Below, one piece after another: positions 27,307-36,618 of a stretch of DNA of 64,000 bases. Source of the stretch: Caballeronia sordidicola (lineage in GTDB: Bacteria > Pseudomonadota > Gammaproteobacteria > Burkholderiales > Burkholderiaceae). The DNA is taken from positions 62,001 to 126,000 of the forward strand of contig NZ_FCOC02000013.1 in the NCBI RefSeq assembly GCF_001544455.2, in the 5' to 3' direction. Made by a program: the position numbers and the translations under genes. The first letter of the stretch is position 1; each line of letters opens with the position of its first letter. A model generated the notes under the pieces. It was not told the origin of the DNA and did not search any database. It worked only from the letters and a program-made list of their open reading frames with translations.

Positions 27307-28307
27307 GAATGGGGAAATGATTGAGTGAGTCGGCCGAATTCGGCGGGACTGACGACGCGTTCGCCGCCGGCCGGAATCTGGCGGGCTTGGCGGGTTTCGC
27401 TATCGTCCACGAATGGTTGCCGTAATTCACGGATGGCGACGACGCGGCCATCGCCGCATACGCCAAACAGCGCATTATCCTTCACGTGCAGGCCGGGGGG
27501 CAAATCCCCGAGCGCGCGCAAGGTCTCGGCGGCAACGCCGGGGCTGCCGTTATCAGGAACAAGCCGGGCGCGCGCGACAATGAACCGCAATGATCCAATG
27601 TCCGTAAAAGCGCCCGGATATGGCGGTGCGACCGCGCGAATGAGGTTGTAGACCTGCTGCGCAGTCTTTGACCAGTCTATGCGGCCGTCCTCCGGCTTGC
27701 GTCCGCCAAAGTAGCTGCCTCGGCTGAGGTCGTTCGGCAGATGCGGCGCTTCGCCCGCAATCAGCGCCGGCAACACGCGCCAGAGCGTTTGTTCGGCCGC
27801 GACGGTGGTTTTGTCGAAGACTTGCGCCGCGGTGTCGTCGGGGAGGATGGGGACGGGCGTCTGGGCGAGAATAGCGCCGGCATCGGGCTTTGCCGCCATT
27901 TCATGCAGCGTCGCGCCAGTTTCCGTTTCACCGTTCAGCACGGCCCAGTTGGTCGGCACGCGCCCGCGATATTTCGGCAGCAGCGAGCCATGCATGTTGT
28001 ATGCGCCGCGCGTGGCGAGCGCGAGCAGGCCGACCGGCAGCATGTGCCGGTAGTAGAACGAGAAGACGAAGTCCGGCGCCAGCTTGCTGATCGCGTCGTG
28101 CAGTTCCGGCGAGGTGGGATCGGCGGGCGTAATGACGTCGATTCCATGATCTTCCGCCACCGATTTGACGCTGCCGAACCAGATGTTCTCTTGTGGATTG
28201 TCTTCGTGCGTGACGACCAGCGCGACGTCCACGCCGCGCGCGAGCAACACTTGCAGACAGCGCACGCCAACATTGTGATACGCGAATACGACTGCGCGCG
28301 GCTTCAT
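27303..28307 (-). CDS. arnA: UDP-Ara4N formyltransferase (ArnA N-terminal function, separate gene)
   Basis: The 334-residue protein resembles methionyl-tRNA formyltransferase. Catalytic Asn104 and His106 are in YNMHGSLLPKYRGRVP, and Asp142 in AAKPDAGAILAQ, equivalent to the Asn-His-Asp set of ArnA. It transfers formyl from 10-formyl-tetrahydrofolate to UDP-Ara4N. ArnA is split into two ORFs here, and this half is translated first. It starts 10 bases after arnC. Confidence 0.92.
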   Translation of the reverse strand: MKPRAVVFAYHNVGVRCLQVLLARGVDVALVVTHEDNPQENIWFGSVKSVAEDHGIDVITPADPTSPELHDAISKLAPDFVFSFYYRHMLPVGLLALATRGAYNMHGSLLPKYRGRVPTNWAVLNGETETGATLHEMAAKPDAGAILAQTPVPILPDDTAAQVFDKTTVAAEQTLWRVLPALIAGEAPHLPNDLSRGSYFGGRKPEDGRIDWSKTAQQVYNLIRAVAPPYPGAFTDIGSLRFIVARARLVPDNGSPGVAAETLRALGDLPPGLHVKDNALFGVCGDGRVVAIRELRQPFVDDSETRQARQIPAGGERVVSPAEFGRLTQSFPHS

Positions 28308-28317
28308 GGCGAAACCC

Positions 28318-29346
28318 TCATGACGGATCGACTTCGCGGGTGATCGCGGCCACCGCTTCCTGACGCGGCTTGCTGCGCGAAAGCTGGCCTTCGCGTTCTT
28401 CCAGGATGGTTTGCACCAGATACCGGGGCCGTGCGCGGACTTGCTGATAAATCCTGCCTATGTACTCGCCGAGCAGCCCCAGCGCGAAGATGATCACGCC
28501 AAGCATGAAGAACGTAATGGCGAACAGCGTGAACACACCTTCCACTTCCGCGCCGAACATGAAGCGCCGCACGAGCAGCAGCAGGAACAACCCCGCGGAT
28601 CCCACCGAAAGAATCACGCCGATAAACGACAACCATTGCAGCGGCACGACCGAAAAGCCGGTGACGAGATCGAAGTTCAGACGGATCAGGCTGTACAACG
28701 AATATTTCGATTCGCCGGCGAACCGCTCTTCGTGCGCGACATCGATTTCAATTGGATTCTGTGCAAACGTGTAGGCGAGCGCGGGGATGAACGTGTTGAT
28801 TTCGCCGCAACGATTGATCGTATCGATAATGTGGCGGCTATAACCACGCAGCATGCAGCCTTGGTCGGTCATGCGAATCCGCGTGATGCGTTCGCGTAAG
28901 CGGTTCATCAGCCGCGAGGCCTTCTTGCGCCAGAAGCTGTCCTGGCGCTGCTGCCGGATCGTGCCGACGTAGTCGTAACCTTCCCGCATCTTGGCAAGCA
29001 GCTTGCCGATTTCCTCGGGCGGATTTTGCAGATCGGCGTCGAGCGTGATCACGCTCTCGCCGCGCGACTGTTCGAAACCGGCGAGGATGGCCATGTGCTG
29101 GCCGTAATTGCCGTTCAGCAGGATCACGCGCGTGGTGTCGGGGCGCGAGCGGAATTGCTGCGCAAGCAGCGCCGCGGACTTGTCCCGGCTGCCGTCGTTG
29201 ATGAAGATGACCTCGTACGTTGCGCCGAGCGCATCGAGCGCGGGATACAGGCGCGAGAAGAGCGCGGCGAGGCCGTCTTCTTCGTTATATACCGGGACCA
29301 CGACCGTCAACTCGGGTCCGGTCGGCAGAAAATCGGTTTGACTCAT
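28318..29346 (-). CDS. arnC: Undecaprenyl-phosphate Ara4FN glycosyltransferase
   Basis: The 342-residue GT2 glycosyltransferase begins with VVVPVYNEEDGLAALF. Its metal-binding acidic motif is in ITLDADLQNPPEEIGKLL. Two C-terminal membrane segments lie at about 230-255 and 265-290, separated by VRRFMFGAEVEG. It loads 4-formamido-arabinose onto undecaprenyl phosphate at the inner membrane. The basic C-terminal tail is cytoplasmic. It lies between arnB and the formyltransferase gene. Confidence 0.93.
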   Translation of the reverse strand: MSQTDFLPTGPELTVVVPVYNEEDGLAALFSRLYPALDALGATYEVIFINDGSRDKSAALLAQQFRSRPDTTRVILLNGNYGQHMAILAGFEQSRGESVITLDADLQNPPEEIGKLLAKMREGYDYVGTIRQQRQDSFWRKKASRLMNRLRERITRIRMTDQGCMLRGYSRHIIDTINRCGEINTFIPALAYTFAQNPIEIDVAHEERFAGESKYSLYSLIRLNFDLVTGFSVVPLQWLSFIGVILSVGSAGLFLLLLVRRFMFGAEVEGVFTLFAITFFMLGVIIFALGLLGEYIGRIYQQVRARPRYLVQTILEEREGQLSRSKPRQEAVAAITREVDPS

Positions 29347-29424
29347 ATTGGCGATGGTTCCGCTGGATATCCGTAATCAATGGGTGCTGAGCCCGCCGCC
29401 GCAACCGCGATACGGCTTTCAAAC

Positions 29425-30588
29425 TTATATGGCGTGCGCGGCGCAAATTTCATCGACCGCCTCTACAACACGGGTTACGTCGTCGTGGGTCATCTGCGTG
29501 AACAGCGGCAGCGTGACTGTCGATGCGCCGTACTTTTCGGCCTGCGGGAACATGCCTTCGTGAAACCCGCGCGCGCGATAAAGCGTGAACAAATGAAGCG
29601 CCGGGTAATGCACGCCCGTGCCAATGCCGCGCTCCTTCATCTTCCCCATGAACTCCGGACGAGTGAGCGACAGGCGTTCGAGCGGAAGCGCAATCTGGAA
29701 CATGTGCCAGTTGCTGTCGGTGAAATTCTGCACGGGCAGTTGAACGCCCGCGCGCACGGCCGAGCCGTTGGCAAAACTCTCGAAATATGCGCGCGCAAGT
29801 TCGCGGCGCTTTTCCGTAAAACGTTCGATGTGTTTCAACTGCCCGAGGCCGACGCGAGCGGCGACGTCGGTGAGATTGTATTTGCCGCCAAGCAGGTCGC
29901 AGTCCATGCCGTCGAAGCCGGTGCGCGTAATGCCTTGCAACCGGTACTTTTGCGCCAGCACCGCTTCTTCCTCGTTGTTCAGGACGAGCGCGCCGCCTTC
30001 TATGGACGTCACGTTCTTGTTGGCGTGGAAACTGAACGAGACCATGTCGCCAAAAGAGCCGATTTTCTTGCCGCGCCACGATGACCCGACGGCCTGCGCG
30101 GCGTCTTCGATCACGCGCAGTTTGTGGTCGCGTGCAATGCCGTAGAGCCGGTCCATATCGACCGGCAACCCGGAGAGGTACACCGGCAGGATGGCCTTGG
30201 TGCGCGGCGTGATGGCCTTTTCCAGCAGATCCAGATCGATGTTGCGGGTCATCGGATCGATGTCCGCGAAAACCGGCGTCGCGCCCGTTTCAATGATGAC
30301 ATTGCTGGTCGATACCCACGTCATGGGCGTAGTGATGACTTCATCGCCTTCGCCCACACCCGCTATGCGCAGGCCGATTTCCATGGTCGCCGTGCCGGAA
30401 TTGAACGTGCGAACCGGGCGGCCGCCGCAATAAGCGGACAACTCGGCCTCGAACTGCGTGTTTTGCGGTCCGGTCGTGATCCAGCCTGAACGCAGCACGT
30501 CGGCGACGCCCTGGATCGTCTCTTCATCAATCTCGGCGCGCACGAACGGCAGGAAAGGAAGCGTTTTGGGGGTCACGTTCTGGGTCAT
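29425..30588 (-). CDS. arnB: UDP-4-amino-4-deoxy-L-arabinose oxoglutarate aminotransferase
   Basis: The 387-residue PLP enzyme of the DegT/DnrJ/EryC1 family has the Schiff-base Lys191 in SFHANKNVTSIEGGAL and the cofactor Asp in VIEDAAQAVGS. TWVSTSNVIIETGA is typical of ArnB. It aminates the 4-keto-pentose with glutamate. It lies 55 bases after the arnE/F gene and 78 bases before arnC. Confidence 0.93.
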   Translation of the reverse strand: MTQNVTPKTLPFLPFVRAEIDEETIQGVADVLRSGWITTGPQNTQFEAELSAYCGGRPVRTFNSGTATMEIGLRIAGVGEGDEVITTPMTWVSTSNVIIETGATPVFADIDPMTRNIDLDLLEKAITPRTKAILPVYLSGLPVDMDRLYGIARDHKLRVIEDAAQAVGSSWRGKKIGSFGDMVSFSFHANKNVTSIEGGALVLNNEEEAVLAQKYRLQGITRTGFDGMDCDLLGGKYNLTDVAARVGLGQLKHIERFTEKRRELARAYFESFANGSAVRAGVQLPVQNFTDSNWHMFQIALPLERLSLTRPEFMGKMKERGIGTGVHYPALHLFTLYRARGFHEGMFPQAEKYGASTVTLPLFTQMTHDDVTRVVEAVDEICAAHAI

Positions 30589-30643
30589 GGAGTCTCTGCG
30601 TAAGAAGTGAAAGAGCGTGCTTCGGACAAAAACCGAACAGATG

Positions 30644-31015
30644 CTAGCTGCGGGTCAGGACCACCACGCCAACCAGGATGATGCCGATACCGACCAGTCT
30701 CTGCACTGACAGGATTTCGCCAAACAGATACCACGCCGCGAATGCGTTCACCACGTAGCCCAACGAAAGCATGGGATACGCCACGGACACGTCGACTCGC
30801 GACAATCCTACGATCCACACCACGACGCTGAACACGTAGCACGCAAGGCCACCGATGATCGGCCATTGCGTTGCGATCTTTAACCCGATCGGCACAATGT
30901 TCGAGGGCGTGAACTCGAAGTGGCCGACCGCGTTCACTCCAGCTTTGAGCAGTAACTGTGCGCCGGCGTTCAACATGACGCCTGTGATGATGCAAATGAA
31001 GGATATCGGGTTCAT
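30644..31015 (-). CDS. Small four-helix membrane protein, ArnE/ArnF-like flippase subunit
   Basis: The 123-residue protein has four hydrophobic segments of the small multidrug resistance/EamA type: SFICIITGVMLNAGAQLLLKAG, then ATQWPIIGGLACYVFSVVVWIVGL, PMLSLGYVVNAFAAWYLFGE, and a last helix ending ILVGVVVLTRS. In enterics ArnE and ArnF form the dimer that flips undecaprenyl-Ara4N across the inner membrane. Only one such gene is present here, so it may work as a homodimer. It lies between arnT and arnB. Confidence 0.85.
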   Translation of the reverse strand: MNPISFICIITGVMLNAGAQLLLKAGVNAVGHFEFTPSNIVPIGLKIATQWPIIGGLACYVFSVVVWIVGLSRVDVSVAYPMLSLGYVVNAFAAWYLFGEILSVQRLVGIGIILVGVVVLTRS

Positions 31016-31102
31016 CGCGGACCGTAAAAGTCGTTTTTATTGGCGCATTGCAGCGCAACATTGCTTCATGAGGGCCATGGGCGCAAACGACGCGCCATTG
31101 TT

Positions 31103-32776
31103 TCAAGGCTGTGGCTTTTCCACAATCACCCTTCGATCATCCCGCGCAATGACCTGCATTGGCACATTTTTGGCACGTAAGTCGTCATATTGGCCCGGCG
31201 GCATCAGGGCGAGAGCATACCGGTCGGCGTTCCAGCGCTGAATCCATGCGTCGATGGTCGGCAGCCACTTTTGCGGCTCCGTAGTCACGCCGAACTGCAA
31301 TTCGTCGGGTTCCTGGACCATGATCATGGTGTGGCCGAGATAGAACGGCATGGTGTGGTCGAGCTTCGCAATCGAGTAAAACGGCGTATCGGCGGGAAGG
31401 CTCGCCATGGCGGCCTTGACTGCCGGCACCATTTTTACGCCAGAACTCTCCCGGCCGAAGACATCGTGTCCGGTTCCCGCGATCGTACCCAGCAGCAACC
31501 ACGCCGTACCCAGCAAAACAACGCCGCCAATGGAGCTGCGCCGGTTAAACCAGATAGCCGCGAGTGTGACCACGAAGGCCACTGCGATCGCCGCGTACAC
31601 CCAGACCTGAAATTCACGGTAAAGATAATTGGGCGTGTGACCACCGCCCATTCTTCCCAAAAAGATCGCGCCAAACGCCGCCGCGACCAGAAATACGGCG
31701 TAGCCAATCAGGTGCCGGCTCCATTGCATCCGCGTCAGCAAGGGCAAATAAATCGCGATCAACAGCGCGATGGATGGAGCAATTGGCAGCGTGTAAGAAA
31801 GAAGTTTTGAATGTGACGCGCTGAAAAACAGGAAAATGAACGCGGTCCAGACGAGCAGCAGCGTGACCGGTGCGAAGCCGTTCGGCTGGCGCGGCACTTT
31901 CACCGCGTGGCGGGTGCTCTGAAATACGACGGACAGCCATGGAAGAAATCCGACAATCAGCACGGGCACGAAGTAGTAAAAAGCGCCCGGCCGATTCTGT
32001 TCGGGCGTGAGATAACGCTGGAACTGCTGCACTATGAAAAAGAAGTTCAGGAACTCGGGATTTTTCATCTGTACGAGCGCAAACCAGGGCACGGAAATGA
32101 CCGCGAACAGGATCAGCCCGCTGCCAATATAGAGCCGCCGCCAGAGGGCCCAGTCGCGCGCAATCAGCGTGTACAGCACGAGCACCGCGCCCGGCAGGAT
32201 CAACCCGATCAATCCCTTCGACAACAGCGCGAGCGCCATGCCGGCCCAGCAAAGCCACATCCAGAGCCGGACCTGTTTGAGCGGTAGATTCGGGCGTTGC
32301 GCGAGCAGCAAGCTGCAAAGCGTGAGCTCCATCCAGAAGGACAAACCCATGTCGAGCGTATCGAAATGGGCCATCAGGTTCCAATAGGGCGACGTGGCGA
32401 GTACCACAGCCGCGCAGAATCCCGTCACGCCGTTGAATACCCGCGCTCCGGTATAGCCGATCAGCAGCACGCCGGCAAAACCTGTCAGCGCTGTATAGAG
32501 CCGCGCCTGCCATTCGCCGATGCCGAACCATGCGAATGTCAGCGCGTTCGCCCAGGTTTGCAGTGGTGGTTTTTCGAAATATTTGTAGCCGTTGTAGCGC
32601 GGCGTGATCCAGTCGCCGGTCACGAACATTTCGCGGGCCATTTCCGCATAACGGCCTTCGTCGCTGGGAACGAGGTGACGCAGGCCGAGCGGCGCGAACC
32701 AGATCACAGCAAGCGCTGCGATCAGCAACAACAGCGAGAGGCGGGTGAGCGGTAGCCGGTAAGGCGTATCGTTCAT
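31103..32776 (-). CDS. arnT: Lipid A L-Ara4N transferase, GT83 family
   Basis: The 557-residue multi-spanning protein begins with a membrane segment. The first periplasmic loop carries VPSDEGRYAEMAREM and YNGYKYFEKPPLQTW, the GT-C motif region of ArnT. It transfers Ara4N from undecaprenyl phosphate to lipid A phosphates, reducing binding of cationic peptides. The C-terminal periplasmic domain (about 430-557) ends RRVIVEKPQP. The ATG at 32774-32776 is chosen; a TTG 48 bases upstream is an alternative. It is first in the locus. Confidence 0.92.
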   Translation of the reverse strand: MNDTPYRLPLTRLSLLLLIAALAVIWFAPLGLRHLVPSDEGRYAEMAREMFVTGDWITPRYNGYKYFEKPPLQTWANALTFAWFGIGEWQARLYTALTGFAGVLLIGYTGARVFNGVTGFCAAVVLATSPYWNLMAHFDTLDMGLSFWMELTLCSLLLAQRPNLPLKQVRLWMWLCWAGMALALLSKGLIGLILPGAVLVLYTLIARDWALWRRLYIGSGLILFAVISVPWFALVQMKNPEFLNFFFIVQQFQRYLTPEQNRPGAFYYFVPVLIVGFLPWLSVVFQSTRHAVKVPRQPNGFAPVTLLLVWTAFIFLFFSASHSKLLSYTLPIAPSIALLIAIYLPLLTRMQWSRHLIGYAVFLVAAAFGAIFLGRMGGGHTPNYLYREFQVWVYAAIAVAFVVTLAAIWFNRRSSIGGVVLLGTAWLLLGTIAGTGHDVFGRESSGVKMVPAVKAAMASLPADTPFYSIAKLDHTMPFYLGHTMIMVQEPDELQFGVTTEPQKWLPTIDAWIQRWNADRYALALMPPGQYDDLRAKNVPMQVIARDDRRVIVEKPQP

Positions 32777-33124
32777 GAGAGTCGACCTGTCCAATGCCGC
32801 TTGCGCGGCGAAAAGCAAATTCAAAAAGGGGGCTCGAGGGTGGCATATCGAGACTTAAGCGCGGCTTAGCCAGACTTCAAAAACGCTGCACGCGCCTGAT
32901 CGATGAACACATGCAGGTTCCGCTGCTTCGGCAATGCGCACAAGTCAGCCAAACGGACTGGTACGTGAGCAGGTCGCGACGCATTTTCGGATCGGAGAAC
33001 GCTGAAGATGGCCGTCGCAGAGCCGCCGCCGGGCGGCAGTTTATCGCATTGGCGCGTCGGTCCCGTGCCTGCGCGGCGTTTGGACCATGACTGACGGTAT
33101 TTCGAGCCGGCTCAGCGACGAGGA
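32777..33124. other. Intergenic region, no gene seen
   Basis: These 348 bases separate arnT from the Mth938-like gene, both on the minus strand. Open frames exist on both strands but have the low-complexity Arg/Ala composition of GC-rich chance frames. The arn promoter should be here; I see no clear -35/-10 or PmrA-type box. Confidence 0.45.
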
Positions 33125-33499
33125 TTACGCTTCGAGCAACAGCGCGGCGGCGACGCGACGGCCTTCGGACATGAGAATGTTGTAAGTGCGGCACGCCGCG
33201 CCGAAGTCCATGGTCTCGACGCCAATGCGCAGCTGCGTGAGCCTGGCCGTGAGCCGCGGATGAGGAAAGCGCAAGCGCGAGCCGCTGCCGAAAACAACGA
33301 CTTCAGGCGCAAGTTCGAGCAGTGCATCGAAATTTTCGGGTGCAAGCGTCTCGAACGATGTGACGGGCCACTGGATCACGGGTGTTTCCGGCATGACGAT
33401 GATGCTGCCTTCGTGACGTTCCAGATTGATCGCGACGTAATCGGCGCCGTAACTCGTGATGGTATTGAGTGCGCCGCTGGCTTCCTGATGTAATTTCAA
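33125..33499 (-). CDS. Mth938-like (DUF498) domain protein
   Basis: The 124-residue protein fits the Mth938/NDUFAF3-like fold: KLHQEASGALNTITSYGADYVAINLERHEG, then VVVFGSGSRLRFPHPRLTARL and AACRTYNILMSEGRRVAAALL. Bacterial members are uncharacterised. I chose the TTG at 33497-33499 because it reproduces the usual family N-terminus M-K-L-H. No strong ribosome site is visible, and a GTG at 33601 would add 34 less protein-like residues. A -10 TATAAT (33616-33621, minus strand) with TTGCAA (33642-33647) upstream could drive it. Confidence 0.8.
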   Translation of the reverse strand: MKLHQEASGALNTITSYGADYVAINLERHEGSIIVMPETPVIQWPVTSFETLAPENFDALLELAPEVVVFGSGSRLRFPHPRLTARLTQLRIGVETMDFGAACRTYNILMSEGRRVAAALLLEA

Positions 33500-34027
33500 A
33501 TCGATAGTCCGACAGGCGGGTTGATGGCAAGAAGTGACTGCGCGCAGGCACGTTGCGGAATAATCCGCCCATGAGCACGGCTCGCGCATTGCGAAAGTCA
33601 CGCTTAATCCGCTAAATTATAACTTTTCGGCCGTCGACGGGTTGCAAGCCCGCACGGTGCAGTGATTAGCGTGCCGCCACAAGCTGCCTGCCGACACGCA
33701 AAAAAGGGCGTTTTGCCTTGGCCTGATGGCCAAAACTCACACGTTTGAGCCCAAACCCGCCTTTATCCGGCGCATTTTCGCTAGACTGCCTGTTCTGCGC
33801 TGCTTTTGGAGTATCGGGGTTTTGCCCGGAACCCATTGCCAGGACGTACATCCCGGTCCGAGATCCTTGTCGCATTGGTGACTGAATCGCTTGCTTGACC
33901 GCAAACGCGGCCTTGGCGAAACGCCTTGCAGCGCAGGCCGCAAATGCCGGTCGTGGCAAACGACCGTCGCAGTAACCGTATCAACCAAAAAAGCCTGATT
34001 TCAAGTAACTGAGTGAGCCTTCCCGCC
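33500..34027. other. Divergent intergenic region with a possible promoter
   Basis: These 528 bases lie between the Mth938-like gene and alaA. An exact minus-strand TATAAT lies at 33616-33621, with TTGCAA at 33642-33647 (20-base spacing, long). No gene is supported: open frames on both strands lack recognisable protein features. No operator for alaA could be identified. Confidence 0.45.
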
Positions 34028-35266
34028 GTGAAACCGATTCTCAAGTCAAATAAATTGCAGAACGTCTGTTATGACATTCGCGGGCCCGTGCTCGAACACG
34101 CGAAGCGTCTCGAGGACGAAGGCCACCGGATCATCAAGCTCAACATCGGCAATCTGGCGTCGTTCGGTTTCGACGCACCGGACGAGATCATCCAGGACAT
34201 GATCCGCAATCTGCCCACGTCGTCGGGCTATTCGGACTCGAAGGGCGTGTTCGCCGCGCGCAAGGCGATCATGCATTACACCCAGCAAAAAGGCGTGCTG
34301 GGCGTGGAACTGGACGATATCTACATTGGCAACGGAGCGTCCGAGCTGATAGTCATGGCCATGCAGGGCTTGCTCAATGATGGCGACGAAGTGCTGCTGC
34401 CCGCGCCCGACTATCCGCTGTGGACGGCGGCGGTAAGCTTGTCGTCAGGAACGCCCGTGCACTATCTCTGCGATGAATCCGCCGACTGGATGCCCGATCT
34501 CGACGACCTGCGCTCGAAGATCACGCCGAACACGAAGGCGCTTGTCATCATCAACCCCAACAATCCGACTGGCGCGCTCTACTCGGACGCGTTGCTGACT
34601 GAAATGATCGAGATCGCGCGCAAGCACGGCCTGATCATTTTCGCCGACGAGGTCTACGACAAGATTGTCTATGACGGCCGCAAGCACACGGCGGTTGCAG
34701 CGTTGTCCGAGGACGTGCTGACGGTCACGTTCAACAGCCTTTCCAAGAGTTACCGGGCTTGCGGATATCGTGCTGGCTGGATGTTCATCTCCGGCCTGAC
34801 GGGGGAAAACCGCCGCATAGCCCACGACTATATGGAAGGGCTCGGGATTCTCGCGTCCATGCGCCTGTGCGCGAACGTGCCCGGGCAGTACGCCATCCAG
34901 ACGGCGCTGGGCGGCTATCAAAGCATCAACGACCTGATCGTGCCGGGCGGGCGCCTGTTCAAGCAGCGCGAACTCGCCTATGACATGTTGACGGCCATTC
35001 CCGGCGTAAGCTGCGTCAAGCCGCAAGCAGCGTTGTACATGTTTCCGAAGCTCGACCCGAAGATGTATCCGATCGTCGACGACCAGCAGTTCATCACGGA
35101 TTTGCTGCTTGAAGAACGTACGCTGCTCGTGCAGGGCACAGGCTTCAACTGGCCGGCGCCCGATCACTTTCGCGTGGTGTTTCTGCCGAACGTGGACGAT
35201 CTGGCTGACTCGATCAACCGTATCGCGCGCTTTCTCGATGGGTATCGAAAGCGTCACTCCGTCTAA
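34028..35266 (+). CDS. alaA: Alanine-synthesising aminotransferase, AlaA type
   Basis: The 412-residue class I PLP aminotransferase begins KPILKSNKLQNVCYDIRGPVLEHAKRLE, closely resembling E. coli AlaA. It has NPNNPTGALY and the Schiff-base Lys240 in TFNSLSKSYRACGYRAGWM. It makes alanine from pyruvate and glutamate. I chose the GTG at 34028, which reproduces the AlaA N-terminus; a GTG at 34013 would add five residues, and neither has a strong ribosome site. hom and thrC follow in the same direction, and linking alaA to the threonine pathway genes is common in beta-proteobacteria. Confidence 0.92.
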   Translation: MKPILKSNKLQNVCYDIRGPVLEHAKRLEDEGHRIIKLNIGNLASFGFDAPDEIIQDMIRNLPTSSGYSDSKGVFAARKAIMHYTQQKGVLGVELDDIYIGNGASELIVMAMQGLLNDGDEVLLPAPDYPLWTAAVSLSSGTPVHYLCDESADWMPDLDDLRSKITPNTKALVIINPNNPTGALYSDALLTEMIEIARKHGLIIFADEVYDKIVYDGRKHTAVAALSEDVLTVTFNSLSKSYRACGYRAGWMFISGLTGENRRIAHDYMEGLGILASMRLCANVPGQYAIQTALGGYQSINDLIVPGGRLFKQRELAYDMLTAIPGVSCVKPQAALYMFPKLDPKMYPIVDDQQFITDLLLEERTLLVQGTGFNWPAPDHFRVVFLPNVDDLADSINRIARFLDGYRKRHSV

Positions 35267-35292
35267 ACCTCTCTTAAAAGACTTACGCTGCA

Positions 35293-36609
35293 ATGGAACC
35301 GATCAAAGTTGGCCTCTTGGGCTTCGGCACGGTCGGCAGCGGCACCTTCACGGTGCTGCGCCGGAATCAGGAAGAAATCAAACGGCGCGCTGGACGCGGT
35401 ATTGAAATTTCGCGTATTGCCGTGCGCACGCCGTCCAAGGTGAAGGGCGCCGAAGGCATCGGGATCACGACGGATTTCAATGCGGTCGTGGACGATCCTT
35501 CCATTGACATCGTGGCTGAAATGATTGGCGGCACGGGCGTGGCGCGCGATCTGGTGCTGCGCGCGATTGCCAACGGCAAGCACATCGTGACGGCGAACAA
35601 GGCGCTGCTCGCCGTGCACGGCAGCGAAATTTTCGAGGCGGCCAGCAAGAAGGGCGTGATGGTGGCGTTCGAGGCTGCGGTCGCGGGCGGCATTCCGATC
35701 ATCAAGGCGCTGCGCGAAGGGCTGACAGCCAACCGGATCGAGTACATCGCGGGAATCATCAACGGTACGACAAACTACATTCTCTCGGAGATGCGCGACC
35801 GTGGGCTCGACTTTGCGACCGCGCTGAAAGCGGCGCAGGATCTGGGTTACGCGGAAGCGGACCCGACCTTCGACATTGAAGGCGTGGACGCCGCGCACAA
35901 GGTCACGCTCATGAGCGCGATTGCGTTCGGCGTCCCGGTGCAATTCGACCGCGCGTATGTGGAAGGCATCAGCAAGCTCGACGCAATCGATATCCGCTAC
36001 GCCGAGAATCTGGGCTACCGGATCAAGTTGCTGGGCATTGCGCGCCGCACGGAGAAAGGCATCGAATTGCGTACGCATCCAACGCTGATTCCGGAAAAGC
36101 GCTTGCTGGCGAACGTGGAAGGCGCAATGAACGCGGTGGTCGTCCATGGCGACGCCGTGGGCACCACGCTTTATTACGGCAAGGGCGCAGGCGCCGAGCC
36201 AACGGCGTCGGCGGTGGTCGCGGATCTCGTGGACGTGACGCGCCTGCATACGGCTGACCCCGAGCATCGCGTGCCGCATCTGGCGTTCCAGCATGACAGC
36301 CTCGCCAACACGCCGATCCTGCCCATCGAGGAAGTGACGAGCAGCTACTACCTGCGTTTGCGCGTGGCGGACGTGACGGGCGTGCTTGCCAACATCACGC
36401 GGATTCTCGCCGACAAGGCCATTTCCATCGACGCGTTGCTGCAGAAGGAATCCGAGCATGTCGATGGTGAAGACAAGGGCGAGACCGACATCATCCTGAT
36501 CACGCATGAGACGGTAGAAAAGGAAATCAACGCAGCGATCACGCAGATCGAAGCGCTCTCCACGGTGGTTTCGAAGGTGACGAAACTGCGCATGGAAGGG
36601 TTGAAATAG
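35293..36609 (+). CDS. hom: Homoserine dehydrogenase
   Basis: The 438-residue protein has the NAD(P) motif GLLGFGTVGSGTF (7-19) and the homoserine dehydrogenase core EAAVAGGIPIIKALREGL with GIINGTTNYILSEM. The acidic substrate region reads DPTFDIEGVDAAHK. A C-terminal ACT domain (about 355-430, YLRLRVADVTGVLANITRILADKAI) suggests feedback inhibition by threonine. It reduces aspartate semialdehyde to homoserine. It lies 26 bases after alaA and 9 bases before thrC. Confidence 0.96.
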   Translation: MEPIKVGLLGFGTVGSGTFTVLRRNQEEIKRRAGRGIEISRIAVRTPSKVKGAEGIGITTDFNAVVDDPSIDIVAEMIGGTGVARDLVLRAIANGKHIVTANKALLAVHGSEIFEAASKKGVMVAFEAAVAGGIPIIKALREGLTANRIEYIAGIINGTTNYILSEMRDRGLDFATALKAAQDLGYAEADPTFDIEGVDAAHKVTLMSAIAFGVPVQFDRAYVEGISKLDAIDIRYAENLGYRIKLLGIARRTEKGIELRTHPTLIPEKRLLANVEGAMNAVVVHGDAVGTTLYYGKGAGAEPTASAVVADLVDVTRLHTADPEHRVPHLAFQHDSLANTPILPIEEVTSSYYLRLRVADVTGVLANITRILADKAISIDALLQKESEHVDGEDKGETDIILITHETVEKEINAAITQIEALSTVVSKVTKLRMEGLK

Positions 36610-36618
36610 GGTCTTGAA

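Noticed and set aside
25276..27324. Long plus-strand open frame opposite arnD and the decarboxylase gene
   Set aside because: It is a shadow of conserved arn genes; no start context or domain.
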